A stretch of 64,000 bases of DNA from Eutreptiella sp. 'Long Island Sound 2002' (taxonomy: Eukaryota > Euglenozoa > Euglenophyceae > Eutreptiales > Eutreptiaceae). Of the stretch, positions 25,773-36,356 are shown piece by piece (position 1 is the stretch's first letter; each line of letters begins with the position of its first letter). Made by a program: the position numbers and the translations under genes. The notes under the pieces are model-generated. The model saw only the letters and a list, made by a program, of their open reading frames with translations. It was not told where the DNA came from and did not search any database. Location: NCBI GenBank assembly GCA_964036045.1, contig OZ038384.1, positions 48,847,843-48,911,842 of the forward strand. The letters run 5' to 3'.

Positions 25773-26234
25773 TGTACACCGAAACCAAGACAAATGTAGC
25801 ACATAAGCGAGATTGCCCACGAAGCGCTGAACCAGAGCAGCGCTCACTGTCCTTTGATGTTGCTTTTTGCAGGCAGCAGTGGTGCTCAGCGGGCCAAAGT
25901 GGTGCAAACCGGCTTCAAAATGGTTTAGAGTTGGATTGGAAATGGGCTTGATGGATAGTACAACGTGGGCGTCAAGCGTTCGGGACGGCTCCACCCCTTC
26001 CAACCAGAGCACAAAGGGATGAAGACGGGATCTCAATAGCTGAGCCAACACTTCTGAGTGGCCCAAAAACGATCTCTGGTTACCAAATGAATAATTGATG
26101 CATTTGAGCAGCGCGCAGTACCGCAAAGACTGGGTGCAAAGGCGCTCCCCGAATAGTGAAAGAAAGTGCAATAGATCAGTAGGCAGTGGACACCAGGCCA
26201 ACCAGGTGCTGCCACTGGACCCAATGCCCGACAT
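25773..26234 (-). CDS. Candidate exon, unknown split gene (first visible exon)
   Basis: A 154-codon stop-free frame starts at ATG (26,234) and ends at a good donor (CGGTGTACA then GTGAGT). The encoded stretch looks like a globular, helical protein (for example LLHFLSLFGERLCTQSLRYC and LHPFVLWLEGVEPSR). The frame stays open to 25,602, but the donor and the phase-matched exon at 25,340-25,492 favour splicing at 25,773. A (TG)n tract lies just upstream, so the true 5' edge could be an acceptor inside the frame rather than the ATG. No family recognised. Confidence 0.5.
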
Positions 26235-26250
26235 GGTCCGTCACCCCAGC

Positions 26251-26270
26251 CACACACACACACACACACA
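26251..26270. repeat. (CA)n microsatellite
   Basis: A 20-bp CA run lies just upstream (on the minus strand) of the 25.8-26.2 kb candidate exon. Confidence 0.9.
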
Positions 26271-26682
26271 TTGGCCAACCCCACCATTTCTCAATACCTC
26301 ATGGCCATGAACCATCCAAACCCCAGTAGGACCCAATCATAGCCTAATTTTGTCTGGGCGCCTGGATGCGGGCCTCAAGACTGCATGCTCGGCGTGGTGT
26401 GAGGGTGTTAAGAACCCCAAATGAGCATGCATCCCAGGTGCCCAAGTATCCAAACAGATACCTGACACGTTCAGACAACAACACAATGTGCAATCTCTCT
26501 ACCTGTCTCTTGCACACAGACCCTTTACCCCCTTCAGCAGCAACAGTGTGGGGCTTCCCCTGCCAGTGCCACAGGGAATTCCCTCGGGTTTGCCACCCTC
26601 ACGGATTGGTGTGTTGTGGTGTACATGCAGGGCGGCTCCACCAAAGCCTTCATACCAAAGGATTGGTTGTTGACCCACTCAC

Positions 26683-26766
26683 CCAATGCAGCCCATACAC
26701 TATTAAAAATTCTATTGCCTTCGGCAGTGCACCTCGAAGAGAGGTTGACAGTCAGCCAATCAGTCC
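26683..26766 (-). CDS. Candidate 84-bp exon, unknown protein
   Basis: A pyrimidine-rich acceptor (CTGCTTGCTGGCTCAG) and a donor (TTGG then GTGAGT) enclose 28 codons containing TDWLTVNLSSRCTAEGNRIF, with the same split phase at both ends. It lies upstream, on the same strand, of the 25.3-26.2 kb candidate exons and may or may not belong with them, because its phase does not match any acceptor I can defend there. Function unknown. Confidence 0.3.
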
Positions 26767-26871
26767 CTGAGCCAGCAAGCAGGCAGTCAGATAGATACAC
26801 ACAGTTTGGGTTTTTTGTCAGTGGCAGATGCGGGTTCAAGCAGCAGGGAGGCTCTGCAGCGCAACCCAAGC

Positions 26872-26940
26872 AGTGGCCAAGTGGTAATGCGGCCGATCCG
26901 CATTTGTGTAGCCGGCGGTTCGAACCCCAGACTGACCACT
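26872..26940 (+). ncRNA. tRNA-like sequence (SINE head or tRNA pseudogene)
   Basis: A pol III A-box-like motif, TGGCCAAGTGGT (26,874-26,885), and a B box, GGTTCGAACCCC (26,917-26,928), stand 31 bp apart, the normal spacing of internal tRNA promoters. AGTGG at 26,872 pairs with CCACT at 26,936-26,940 like a short acceptor stem. The anticodon arm does not fold well (a 5-bp stem closes only a 5-nt loop) and the T stem is weak, so this is not a functional tRNA. It resembles the head of a tRNA-derived SINE; GC-rich DNA and a C/A-rich tail near 27,100 follow. No second copy was found in this window. Confidence 0.5.
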
Positions 26941-28020
26941 TTGGCGCCACCGCCGGCGGCGGCGCTAAAAGTCGGCACATCAGGATTCGCACCGACGCCT
27001 GCATAGTTGGTCCCAGCTGCGTTACCATTGGACCGCTGGCCGTGTTAGCAGTACTGTGCGTCCCCACTGCTTGTAGGCTATCAAGCAAAAACTTTTGACC
27101 CCCCCCCCCAAACACCCCCACCCCCCCACCCCCCAAAAAAGTGATATCCAGTTTTAGGGGATAGAGGCCTCAGAATCAAAAAATCCATTGGGGGATGGTC
27201 TTATTGGGCAAAATAATGATTTTACAAGGGGTTGGACATCCAATATCATGCATTGGGGTATGCTACGCGAATGACCCCAAAAAAGGGGGGTATATGACGC
27301 CCGCGCCTGCGCTTGATCTAACAACCTCTCTTCGAGGTGATTCGTGCCCAGTACTTCTGCCTTCTCCACGCATCCTCTTTTCCCAAGACCAGGCCCACCC
27401 ACAAGTGCACACTCTCTACCCAGAACTGACCTCCACCGGCCAGCAGGTCATTCAAAAGACCTGGCATTGGACCCCGATTATACAACACGGCAACCGACTA
27501 GCTTTGATGGAACAACCCCACCACACCCAGCATATCCACCTGCGGATGGCCCCGCCCCCATGCACCACGTTTTCAGCAATCGCCGTACTGTCTCGTCTGT
27601 GTCCGGGCTGGCATAACTCGCAAACACAAGTTTTCAATATTGCACGTGCGTATATCCGTGCTTGTGGAGGGGGGTGGGGCTCCGTGCAATTTACTACTCT
27701 GCCCGCACTGACAGTCTTTACAGTCAGTCGCTCTAGACCGTGACTGACCCTGAGCCTCTGTAACCACCAGAGTTCCAGGGCCAGCCCGTGTTCAGAGCAG
27801 GATTACTGCCGAGCTGACGGGCAGGACACATACAGGAAATGGGCAACAACAAAAATACAAAAATAGCCACAAAAATACAACCGAGAGGCAGCCATTCAGC
27901 TGTGACACTAAAAACCTGCAAAACACCCCGAGAAAAAAATTCGTGATCCAGTTGACACACGAACTTCAACACAAACAGCACTTACTCCCGATGGGTGTCG
28001 CACCATGTGAGAAAACGCAC

Positions 28021-28416
28021 CCGCTGTATGGTCAGCACAGCAGGGAAAGGATCATTGGGGGTGCAGCACAGGCTGGCGATGGGCTGCCATCGTTCTCTGG
28101 CTGGACTGTAACGCTCCACTTCAAGATATTCTCCCCTTTCCCCTGTCGTCTTGAAGCCCCCAGTTACCACCAGCTCTCCATCCAGCACCACTACCTTGCA
28201 ACCAATGCGGGGCTCGCACATGCGTGGAAGTTGACGCCAGCGCTGAAGTGCAGGGTCATACTCCTCAACAGAGTCAAGGCTGCCATTTTCGTTATTGTAG
28301 CCCCCCAAAACTACAAGCTTCCCTTGAAAAACAACCACTGCTGGGCGCGACCGCTTCTCCAGCATATCTGGCAGCCTTTGCCAGGGGGGCTGCCGTCCTG
28401 CAACATATTCCTCCAC
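28021..28416 (-). CDS. Kelch-repeat protein, internal exon
   Basis: The exon encodes 132 codons holding about two and a half kelch motifs. Each shows the expected pattern: a hydrophobic strand plus GG (VVVFQGKLVVLGGYN; VVVLDGELVVTGGF), then a Tyr and a Trp spaced as in a beta-propeller blade (VEEYDPALQRW; VERYSPARERW). Kelch blades form propellers that usually bind proteins, for example as adaptors or actin partners. The exon is framed by an acceptor (TTCATTCAG then GTGGAG) and a donor (CAGCGG then GTGCGT) and is phase 0 at both ends. The remaining blades must lie in other exons that I could not place. A second kelch exon at 51.3-51.6 kb on the same strand is not similar enough to be a recent copy. 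Confidence 0.8.
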
Positions 28417-28630
28417 CTGAATGAAGATGCAGCAGAGGCATTTGTGTGTGCTTTGTCATGTGCACGTGCACACATATGGTAAGGGTGTGGATATGCCTAC
28501 AATCATCAAGGGATACGCATCTACATGCATGCACTCATGCACACACATGCATGTGTCATGTGAGGGCTAGGCGCCTTTCACACATACGGACATACATCTG
28601 TGCATACACATACACACACACATAAACATG

Positions 28631-29085
28631 CGCGGCATATTGAAGGATGCCACTGCCCATTGCCCCCCTGCAGTGCGGCAGCATGTTGAAGGGTGCCACT
28701 GCCCATTACCCCCCAATTGTGTGGCAGCGGATTGCAGGGTGTCACCGCTTCCCACTCTCGCAGTGTGATGGCATATTGAAGGGTATCAATGCCCACTGCA
28801 CCACTGCTGTGTGGCAGAGAGTTGAAAGATACCACTGCCCACGCCACTGTGGCAGTGCACTGAAGGGTACCACTGCCCGCTACACCCCTACAAGTGTGGC
28901 AGTCTGCAGACAGATGCCACTGCCCCCCATTGCCATGTGGCAGTCTGCTGAACAATACAATCGCCCACTGCAGCAAAATACCATGGCCCACCACACACAT
29001 GCAGTGTGGCAGCGTGCATTGGGAAACCAATGCCCACTACACCCCTACAATGAGGCAGTATACTGAAGGATGCCACCTCAGCACG
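28631..29085 (+). repeat. Tandem array, unit about 45 bp
   Basis: About ten diverged units of 40-48 bp carry the shared core TTGAAGGGTGCCACTGCCCA followed by a C-rich stretch and TGTGGCAG. Starts lie near 28,641, 28,686, 28,727, 28,774, 28,820, 28,859, 28,907, 28,947, 29,017 and 29,060. Open frames here on both strands are by-products of the repeat. Confidence 0.85.
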
Positions 29086-29638
29086 GTCAGGTGAAGCCAG
29101 TGCCCAGGACCAGCCCTAAGGGCTGCAGTGACCAGCTGCCGCCCCACTGCACTGCAGAGCTGCGTGTGTGGAGGGCACATGTGCGGGCACAACCCATGCT
29201 CCTCAACACCCAGGCAGGACCATCATGTGGGCCCTCCAAGAGGTAGGGGGCAAGCCTAGAGTGGCAACTGCTACCACAGAAACACTTAGTCCACATAGGG
29301 AGAGACCCCCCCACAGAAACCAGCCCCTGCCCTGCCAGACTACACATACAGATGCACATACACATACACATACACATGCATGCAGGTCGCAAAAACAAAA
29401 AAGTGAAGCATGGCATGTCTTTTTTGGGACCGAAACCAGCCCCTGCCACAGCACACACACACATGCGCATGCACATGCACATGCACATACACATAAATAT
29501 ACACATACATGTAAAAACCCCCCCGTACAAGAACATGTGTGTGCTCTTATTCATTTTCGTGTTCTTTTTTTTTTTTGCGTGTTCTTATTTGGAAGACCCC
29601 GATGTGCGGTGTTCCCAGCCCTCTTTGTTTGCAGATTG

Positions 29639-30719
29639 ATGGCAAAATTGAATGTTGATGACCCCTCCTTTTGGTTTGATGATGTTTTGGCCGCCAAAGA
29701 TGAGGATGAAGCCATTGTGGATGAGTGCTATGAGGCAGCCACGCATGCCTCAGATTATGCTGGCAGTATCAGCGAGGGTAACAGTGACACTAACCGCCTT
29801 GAACTCTGTGATGATCAACCTGAATTTTTTGATGATCAACGTGATTCTGAATTTTTTGATGCGGTTGGGGATGAAGCAGTGGAGGTTCCTGAGTATGTAC
29901 CGCCTGATGATGTTCCTCTTGATAATGATGCCGCTAAGGAGAAGGCGGCGAGGTACGAGCAAACTAAAAGGTTGTTCAACCAAGGGAAAGGAGCACGCAA
30001 TAGTGTTGGTAAAGTGGAGCATTGTACCCCCCCCCCCCAAATCCACATCAAATGGCGGGCAGTTGCGATGATTGAAGCGGGCCACACACTTGAAGACGTT
30101 CGCCAACATGTGTGGGATGTAACTCGGGAAAAAGCGTATTTGCTGAACCAACGGCAATTGGATGGGTGGGCTAAAACGGTGCAGAAAGTTGAAGGCCTTG
30201 TTTTGCCACGCGGGACAAACTGCATCTTTGGGGGTGGGTGAAGAGCACAATTTCATGAGGTGGACCGTGATTTGTGGAAGTGGTTCTGTGACCGGCGTGC
30301 CCAGAATTTACCCGTTTCTTCACGACTTCTCGGGAAAACGGCCGGTGATTTTGCGTCGCAATGTGGGCACAAAGATTCAGTAAAATGGATTGAATGTTTC
30401 CGTCGCCGGCACCGTACTCCAAAAGTCTCAACGACCTTCTCAACTTTCTAATGAGGAGAGCGAGAAAAGGGTAAAAGTTAAGTTTTATTCCTTTTTGTAC
30501 CCGCAGCACACTGCCTTTAAGGTATTTGTCAACTATGATGAGATGCCTGGTTCTTTGGGGGGTTTGATGGGACAGGCCACCAGTTTGGAGCACCGTGGTA
30601 CAGAAAACGTCATCCTGTCCATTCAAGACAAGCATTTCGAACGCCTGCGTAGTGGCTGCCAAACCAAAGCAAAAAGTAGCACCCGAGCAATTGTCAAGGA
30701 CAACCTTCTTGAAGCCTAA
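29639..30719 (+). pseudogene. pogo/Tigger-like transposase (CENP-B-type DNA-binding domain), broken
   Basis: From ATG 29,639 comes an acidic N-terminus (runs of Asp and Glu), then a Psq-like helix-turn-helix (KWRAVAMIEAGHTLEDVRQ, about residues 138-175). After TGA at 30,239 the same frame continues as a CENP-B/Tc5-type helix-turn-helix (LWKWFCDRRAQNLPVSSRLL … RRRH). A frameshift near 30,420-30,450 leads to a segment with FVNYDEMPG, which fits the first catalytic Asp region of DDE transposases of this family. The rest of the catalytic domain is absent before an 83-bp tandem array at 30,783. Known family role: cut-and-paste transposition. This copy has one nonsense codon, one frameshift and a truncation, so it should be inactive. 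Confidence 0.7.
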
Positions 30720-30782
30720 ATAAGGACTGTACGAATGGACCAACGTGGCCTGAACCCTGTTGTGCATTGTTTGTGCAGACGG

Positions 30783-31055
30783 GTGCTGAAATTGGGACCC
30801 TGGGAGCTGTGGGAAGCATCAGGAAAAAACTTAAAAATTCTTGGTATGCCAAAAGGGGCCGGTACGTACAGAAATTGGGACCCCGGGACCTATGGGAAGC
30901 ATCAACATAAAAATTCAAAATTCTTGGTATGCCAGCGGGGGCGGATATGTGCTGAAATTGGGACCCCACGACCTATGGGAAGCATCGGGGCAAAAATGAT
31001 GAATTCTTGGTATGCCAGCAGAGGCCAATAGGTGCAGAAATTGGGGCCATGGGAC
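30783..31055 (+). repeat. Tandem array, exact 83-bp period
   Basis: Units begin at 30,783, 30,866, 30,949 and 31,032 with GTGCTGAAATTGGGACCC or a close variant and end in TTCTTGGTATGCC. Three units are complete and the fourth is partial. The array directly follows the broken transposase and may mark where that element was truncated. Confidence 0.9.
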
Positions 31056-31734
31056 CCTGGGCCTGGCTGTGTGTTCTTATTGTGGACTAAATAATAAGAG
31101 CATGCATGCGTGTTCTTATTTTGACTGCGTGCTCTTGTACGGGTGGGAGGGCTTACACATATTTACAGGCACATACACACACACACACCGCTTAAAAAAA
31201 CGTGACGCACGGCATGTTTTGGCATGATTTTGGCCAATGCGAAGAGTGATTCCACAGAATTTTTCAAAGGGAACCCGGCAATCGCTGACAAACTCCCTAG
31301 GGATGGACAAAAATCGGAAGCGTTTTCCGCCACACGTATTAGGATCCACCGCCACAGAAATCAATCGGGACATTGCATACGAACTCAGGTCTCTGGGCTT
31401 CTAGCATCCCAGGGATGGAAAAAAAAATAGGATGGAAAAAGTGGAAGCCTTTTTTGGGGGGGGTAATTTCCAAGGCCCGCTCACAATGCATTGCAGAGAA
31501 TGGTAAAACAATAGCCCCCCCAAACCCTCGCTTAGAGTGAAAAAACCCAACCTTTTTGTGGGGGGTTCGAGGGTGGCTGGCACCCATGACATACCCTCGC
31601 CCCCCCAATGCTTGAGTCATGCGGTGCGGCCTCTTTTATCTGCTAGCTCCCATTTTTTTGGCAGGGGCCATGGCATTCAAGCAGGGCATCCTCCTACCAC
31701 CCAGCCCCTGACCACCCACCCCTCAAACCCCTCC
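31056..31734. other. No gene recognised
   Basis: The stretch contains recurring GTGTTCTTATT-like motifs (31,070-31,135, also seen near 29,545-29,590), poly-A/G tracts and short unconvincing frames. I see no domain, splice-bounded exon or RNA gene. Confidence 0.5.
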
Positions 31735-32172
31735 ATGAAGCCAATGACAGCGACGGCCGCAGAAGTGCGGAACGCCCGCCATGCGAAGCTAGGTGTCTCC
31801 AAAGACATCTCTTGGACCACCATGAAACGGGACTTCAAGTACTCGTGGTGCTACAAGGGGGTGTGGTGTGTCTTCGCAGGGGAGGACGTACGTGATCTTG
31901 CCCGTCACGTTAGCCACCGGGAATGTGCCCCTAATCCTCCAATCCCATTGCCGAGATGGCACGTAGTTCACTCTGCCCCCCGATTCCTTGCGCGGGGCCC
32001 ATCCGCCACCAAGAAGACGGCGAAGCCATCCCTGGCGGCGGGCGTGTCGCTAGCTTCCCAGACAACGAGCCAAGCGAGAGGGGCCCTCCTGCCCCCGACG
32101 GTAGCTCCGGCATTCCCCATGTCGCCAACGCGCTCTCCGCCCGTGATAGGGGGTGGCTCGCGCCCTGCCTAG
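31735..32172 (+). CDS. Hypothetical protein with a possible BED-like zinc finger
   Basis: Starting at ATG 31,735, the frame reads as an Ala/Thr/Arg-rich N-terminus. It then has a Cys/His cluster (WCYKGVWCVFAGEDVRDLAR then HVSHREC) with two Cys and two His spaced loosely like a BED or C2H2 finger. A Pro/Ser/Ala-rich tail follows, ending at 32,172. BED fingers are typical of hAT-type transposases, so this may be the start of another mobile gene; no catalytic part follows. The frame is open further upstream (to 31,537), but that part is low in quality. Confidence 0.35.
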   Translation: MKPMTATAAEVRNARHAKLGVSKDISWTTMKRDFKYSWCYKGVWCVFAGEDVRDLARHVSHRECAPNPPIPLPRWHVVHSAPRFLARGPSATKKTAKPSLAAGVSLASQTTSQARGALLPPTVAPAFPMSPTRSPPVIGGGSRPA

Positions 32173-34080
32173 CTCCGGCAACTCCGACGCCCAACTCACA
32201 ATTGGTGGCGCTCTTGCCGCCAGTTGGCCCGTGGTCACCCCATTTGACGGCCTTCCCCACCCACGGGGCGCCTAGAGGGCATGCAGGGGGTACTCACTAC
32301 CCCTCCACCTCTCGCAAGGGGTCCACAGCCCGCCACCCCTTGCACTGTGAACCCTCATCTTGGCGCTCGTGCCGGAGGCAACGCGTGACAACTACCTCTC
32401 CAACCTCCTCCAAAATGCGCTGCCCCACACAAAGGACAGGGGTGGTGACGCGACTGGCAGTGAGGGAGGGGGTTAGCCTTGCCTAGTGTGCCCACAATGG
32501 TATGGCCCACCCCAACCCGCTGGCACCCTAGAGCCCAACGTGCGCCAATGGCGACTCACTACGGCTGCCGGTGCTGACTGAGGTGTGGCGGGGGTGGCAC
32601 GCGGCCTTTGAGTGCCCAGTGCGGACCAAAGTGTCGCAGCTAGCCAACCTACCCCCTGCCCCCCTTGCAATCTCCCCCGTTAGCGCGCGACGGTCTCCCG
32701 TTTCGGGGGGGGGGGGACGGTTGCCAAGTGACGGTCTCCCGGAGGGGGGGGGGGGGGGTTGCACAGGTATTTCAAGGCAAACTGTGGTTCCCCTCCACTG
32801 ATGGAAGCAAAGAGACCACAAGTGAAGCGACTTTTGCGTTGATGCGGTGCCAATGTGATTCATCAACACAAATGTTATTGGGGATTCAAAGGAAAAAAAT
32901 TCCAAAAAAAAGAAAAAAAGAAGACTGCCTCCAAGCCTCAGGCAGCGAAGTCGGTTACCGGTGCAGAATCCGACGAGAGCGATGGGGATGAAGAGGAGGA
33001 GAGCGAGGAAGAAGAGGAGGAGGAAGCGCAGGTCTCCCAGGGCAAGGCAGCGAAGAAAGTGGCAGCGAAGCCGAGGTCCGAGGAAACCGGGACCCGAGCT
33101 CCATTCAAGCAGCCAGCCCGTCAGTCCCAACCAAGAAGCACTGGCCCGATCAGCTCGGACGGTTAAGAACTTTTGGGGACGAGAACAACACACCTTGAAC
33201 TGTTGCACATGTTCAATTTGCATGACAAGCACGGGGTGTGTTGCACTGGTGGATAAGGAGGAGGCAATGGCACACAGGGTTGCTTTAGCGGCCGCTTTAG
33301 CGCCTGTAAATGGCATAATGTCATCGGCACCATCTTCCGTCACAATTGGGGTTCAACAAGGCATTCAATCTGGACTGCACGTTGCGCTTCCGGTGCACAG
33401 TTGCAGGCACATGAGTTGTGTGAGTTGTGCCGGTGTTTGGGGTTGCAAAGCCATGGGGTTAACGTCCGGTGACTCTGAAGACTTGGGTGATTCAACCACC
33501 ACAGCCTCTAGCCTTGAGAGCTGAGTGCTCTCATGATCCACCGGAGTGATCCCACCAGGGCGTATGTACCGAGTGTGGCAAAATTGTGGCCCATTTGGTG
33601 AAGGGCCCACAACAGTGGCCAACACATGTGCATGAGTGGTACCGTACACCGTCACCGGAAAAAACATCCTGGGTCTGAAATAGCAACACAACACACCCAT
33701 ACAACGCCTTTGGAGAGACAGTATCACGGAAGACACACACGTGAATGGTTTGAAGAAATGGGAAAGCAATGCAAGGCTATGTGTAAGGCAGACGGGCAAC
33801 ACAAACAGCACAATAGATGTGAACTAGAAAAACATGGAAGTGACGGTCTCGCGGGGGGTGGGGGGGGGGGGGGTTGCAAGGGGTGGAAGATTGCAAGGGT
33901 GAGGAGAGCATGCTGCGGGCAGTGCACATCTGGGTGCAATTGCTCCACCGCTTGTCCTACCGCCTCCGATTGTAGGCGCCACCCTTGCCGCTGCTTGCGG
34001 ATGACGTCGTCCTCTCTGCATGAAGTGACATGGACTTGAGCCCGCTTCCCGTTGCCCAAGCCGGCCGGTGCCGAGACTCT
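32173..34080. other. Low-complexity stretch; one charged open frame; G-tract modules
   Basis: The plus frame 32,855-33,166 is Lys-rich, then strongly acidic (runs of Glu), then Lys/Pro-rich, like a disordered nuclear protein tail, but it is not bounded by clear splice sites. The motif GACGGTCTC followed by CCG or GCG and a long G tract occurs three times (about 32,691, 32,736 and 33,843), suggesting a dispersed G-rich module. Long minus-strand frames here (271 and 148 codons) look like shadows. Nothing else is supported. Confidence 0.4.
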
Positions 34081-36160
34081 GTCCCAGTGTAAGAAGAAAC
34101 ACTAATCTCCTTGTGCCTATCTATTTATTGTGCCTAACCGAACTAAGGAGGTTACAAGCTTCAGGAGGCGGTGGTATACCCCAGACATCCCCTCCTCCCG
34201 TTGGGAGTCTCCTTCGGGCCACTCCTGCAGGAGTATTGTCTCCCCCCGGAGGTACACTTCCCCCCCACCGAGGGAAGCAACACCGGAGATCAGCAGAATA
34301 CCACCAGGCCGCTTATCTTGTTTGCAGCCCAATGGTCTGTGAGTCCTATTGCCCCAGCCTCCCACCATACATTAATCCGTACAGTTTAGTACCAAGAACG
34401 CGCCCACGCGTTGCACTAGGTACCCGTGGGCTCCGATCCGTCCGGGGTGCCCACCTCCATACGACCACCTCAACCGCGGGTCACCTGAACACGCCGGCCT
34501 ACGTGAAAAGATTCCCTCCCATCGGAACTCACAGTTGAGGCCCTTTACTCGGAACCCCCTCTGTTTTCTAACCTCCCAGGGGCGGTGAACACTCTTGTGC
34601 TGACAACCAGACCTAGTCAGTGGGTACCAGGACACATTCAGGACTCCGGTAGAGCTCCAGTTTCAGTGAGTGTACTGACGCCCTCCCTCAGTCGGGATCG
34701 GTTTTCCAAACACCTGCAGATCCGCTGCCTTTGGAGTCCTGCCCCTGCTTGGGTCGTGTCCTGCACTCCCATGCTTGTGGTTACCAGCGTGAACGAAATA
34801 GCTGCTTATCAGGTTTGCCGCCACCCAGCGAGTGAGTGACTTGCTGACCACGTGTTGCATGGGATATGCCCTAACGTGATGACCTTGGGGAGCCAACGAA
34901 GAGCGGTGGCTTCCTAGACCAGGGGGGAATGGCAAGCTAGGTGTTGAATATGATGGCCTATGATGAGGGTGACCATGGTGGTCTACAGCCCTCGCCGCTG
35001 GATGGCTCACTAGGGGTCGCACCGTACTAGGGCCCAACAGTGTACCAGGCGTGGTCGCAGCTGGCGGCAGGTGTGTGGGTCGTGGTGCCACCCCCATCGG
35101 GCTTCTCACAGCCCGGAATGGTATGCAACCGCTTGGGCACATCGATACCTAGTACGCTGGAGATGGCCAGCCAGTGGACACTGCTAGTAGCCGGCAAGAA
35201 CATGGTAGGAGCTGGGTCCGTGGGTCACCTCCAGGAGCAACGATACACCCCACTGGCACCCCCGCGAGGCTCATCACACGAGTATGAGTCCTGGAGCAGA
35301 TGTGTCTAGTGTGACTTGCTAGAGCACCTAGTTCGTGAATTGCCACACATGGCGTGCCTCCGGGTGACCACAATCACGTACGGGGGCCTCTGTGCCGTTT
35401 GAAGATAAGTGTGTTCCAAGAGGACCCGATGGGTTGCAAGGAGCGCCGTGGGGCAGTGCTGCAGGAGCTATTTGCGTACCATCACCAACTCTCGGGCCGT
35501 TGCTAGCCCTAGCCTGCCGCGGGCTGTTCACGGGCTGTAGTACGCGGAGATCTAGTCTTATGATGGGGATGAGGCCAACAACTTGAGCAACCCCCAAAAG
35601 GAGTTTGTGTCCTTGTGGCTACAATAGTTCTACGTGGCTGTGGAGGTTTGCGTGGCGTCACCCTACGGCTTGTACCACAGGAGCACCTAGGGTGATGATA
35701 TGAGGGTGGGGTGCTTTACCAAAGTCTCGGAGAAAAGGGCGGAGTTCCTATGGTATATTGCCACTCCCTCCGCCCTGAGGACATACGGCGACCTGTCCTA
35801 CCTTTGTCACGTGATAGCTAGCCTAGCCGCACCAAAGCCTGCCGGTGGTGGGCTTCAACGATGACCGCTGCAACTTTGCCCTCGGCGGATAAGATAAGGC
35901 GCTTCTCATGGGGCACCGTGGCGTGTGTGGCTGCGCCACTCTACGCAGCTACGCTACCTCAAGGCGTACTGCCTGCGGCTCCACTGGCACCGCATCCGGT
36001 ATGTGCCAGGCACGGTGCCCACCTCAATGGGCGATGGTGGGGCGTTGGTCCAACATACGGGGGCTTCATCCTAACACGGGTCTCGGTTGTCATGGGGACC
36101 ATTTGAATGAGCAGTGCCTAGGTCGACGACAATCTAGCCAAGATTGGGCGGATGCGATAG
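34081..36160. other. About 2 kb without a recognisable gene
   Basis: Balanced base composition but only short frames on either strand. The best, 35,040-35,309 plus (89 codons), has no recognisable motif. There is no tandem repeat, RNA gene or convincing splice pair. It could be the remains of a mobile element too decayed to read. Confidence 0.4.
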
Positions 36161-36164
36161 TATG

Positions 36165-36350
36165 CACGAAGTTGCCCCCTCTTACCCCCCTCCTTACCTC
36201 TGCCCTCCCTTACCCCACCCCTTGCCCCTGCTCCCCCTTAACCCCCCCGAACCCCCCCTTACCCCCCCTAACCCCACCCCCCCTACCGCCCACACCCGCC
36301 CCTATCATTTCCCCCCCTTACCAACGCGGCGGCAAGCCCCCCCACCCCCC
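36165..36350 (+). repeat. C-rich low-complexity tract
   Basis: Runs of CCCCCTTACC and CCCCTAACCCC-like sequence form a strongly C-rich strand, able in principle to form G-quadruplexes on the other strand. A similar tract lies at 46,395-46,545. Confidence 0.8.
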
Positions 36351-36356
36351 TTAAAT

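Noticed and set aside
26872-26940. Functional tRNA gene
   Set aside because: Anticodon loop and T stem do not fold properly; kept only as tRNA-like.
29087-29554. Minus-strand Cys/Met-rich frame (CMCMCM runs)
   Set aside because: It is the translation of a CA/TG-type microsatellite at 29,340-29,515.
32528-33343. Minus-strand frame of 271 codons with a hydrophobic stretch
   Set aside because: The hydrophobic run is the antisense of an acidic/Lys-rich plus-strand tract; no domain and no splice support.
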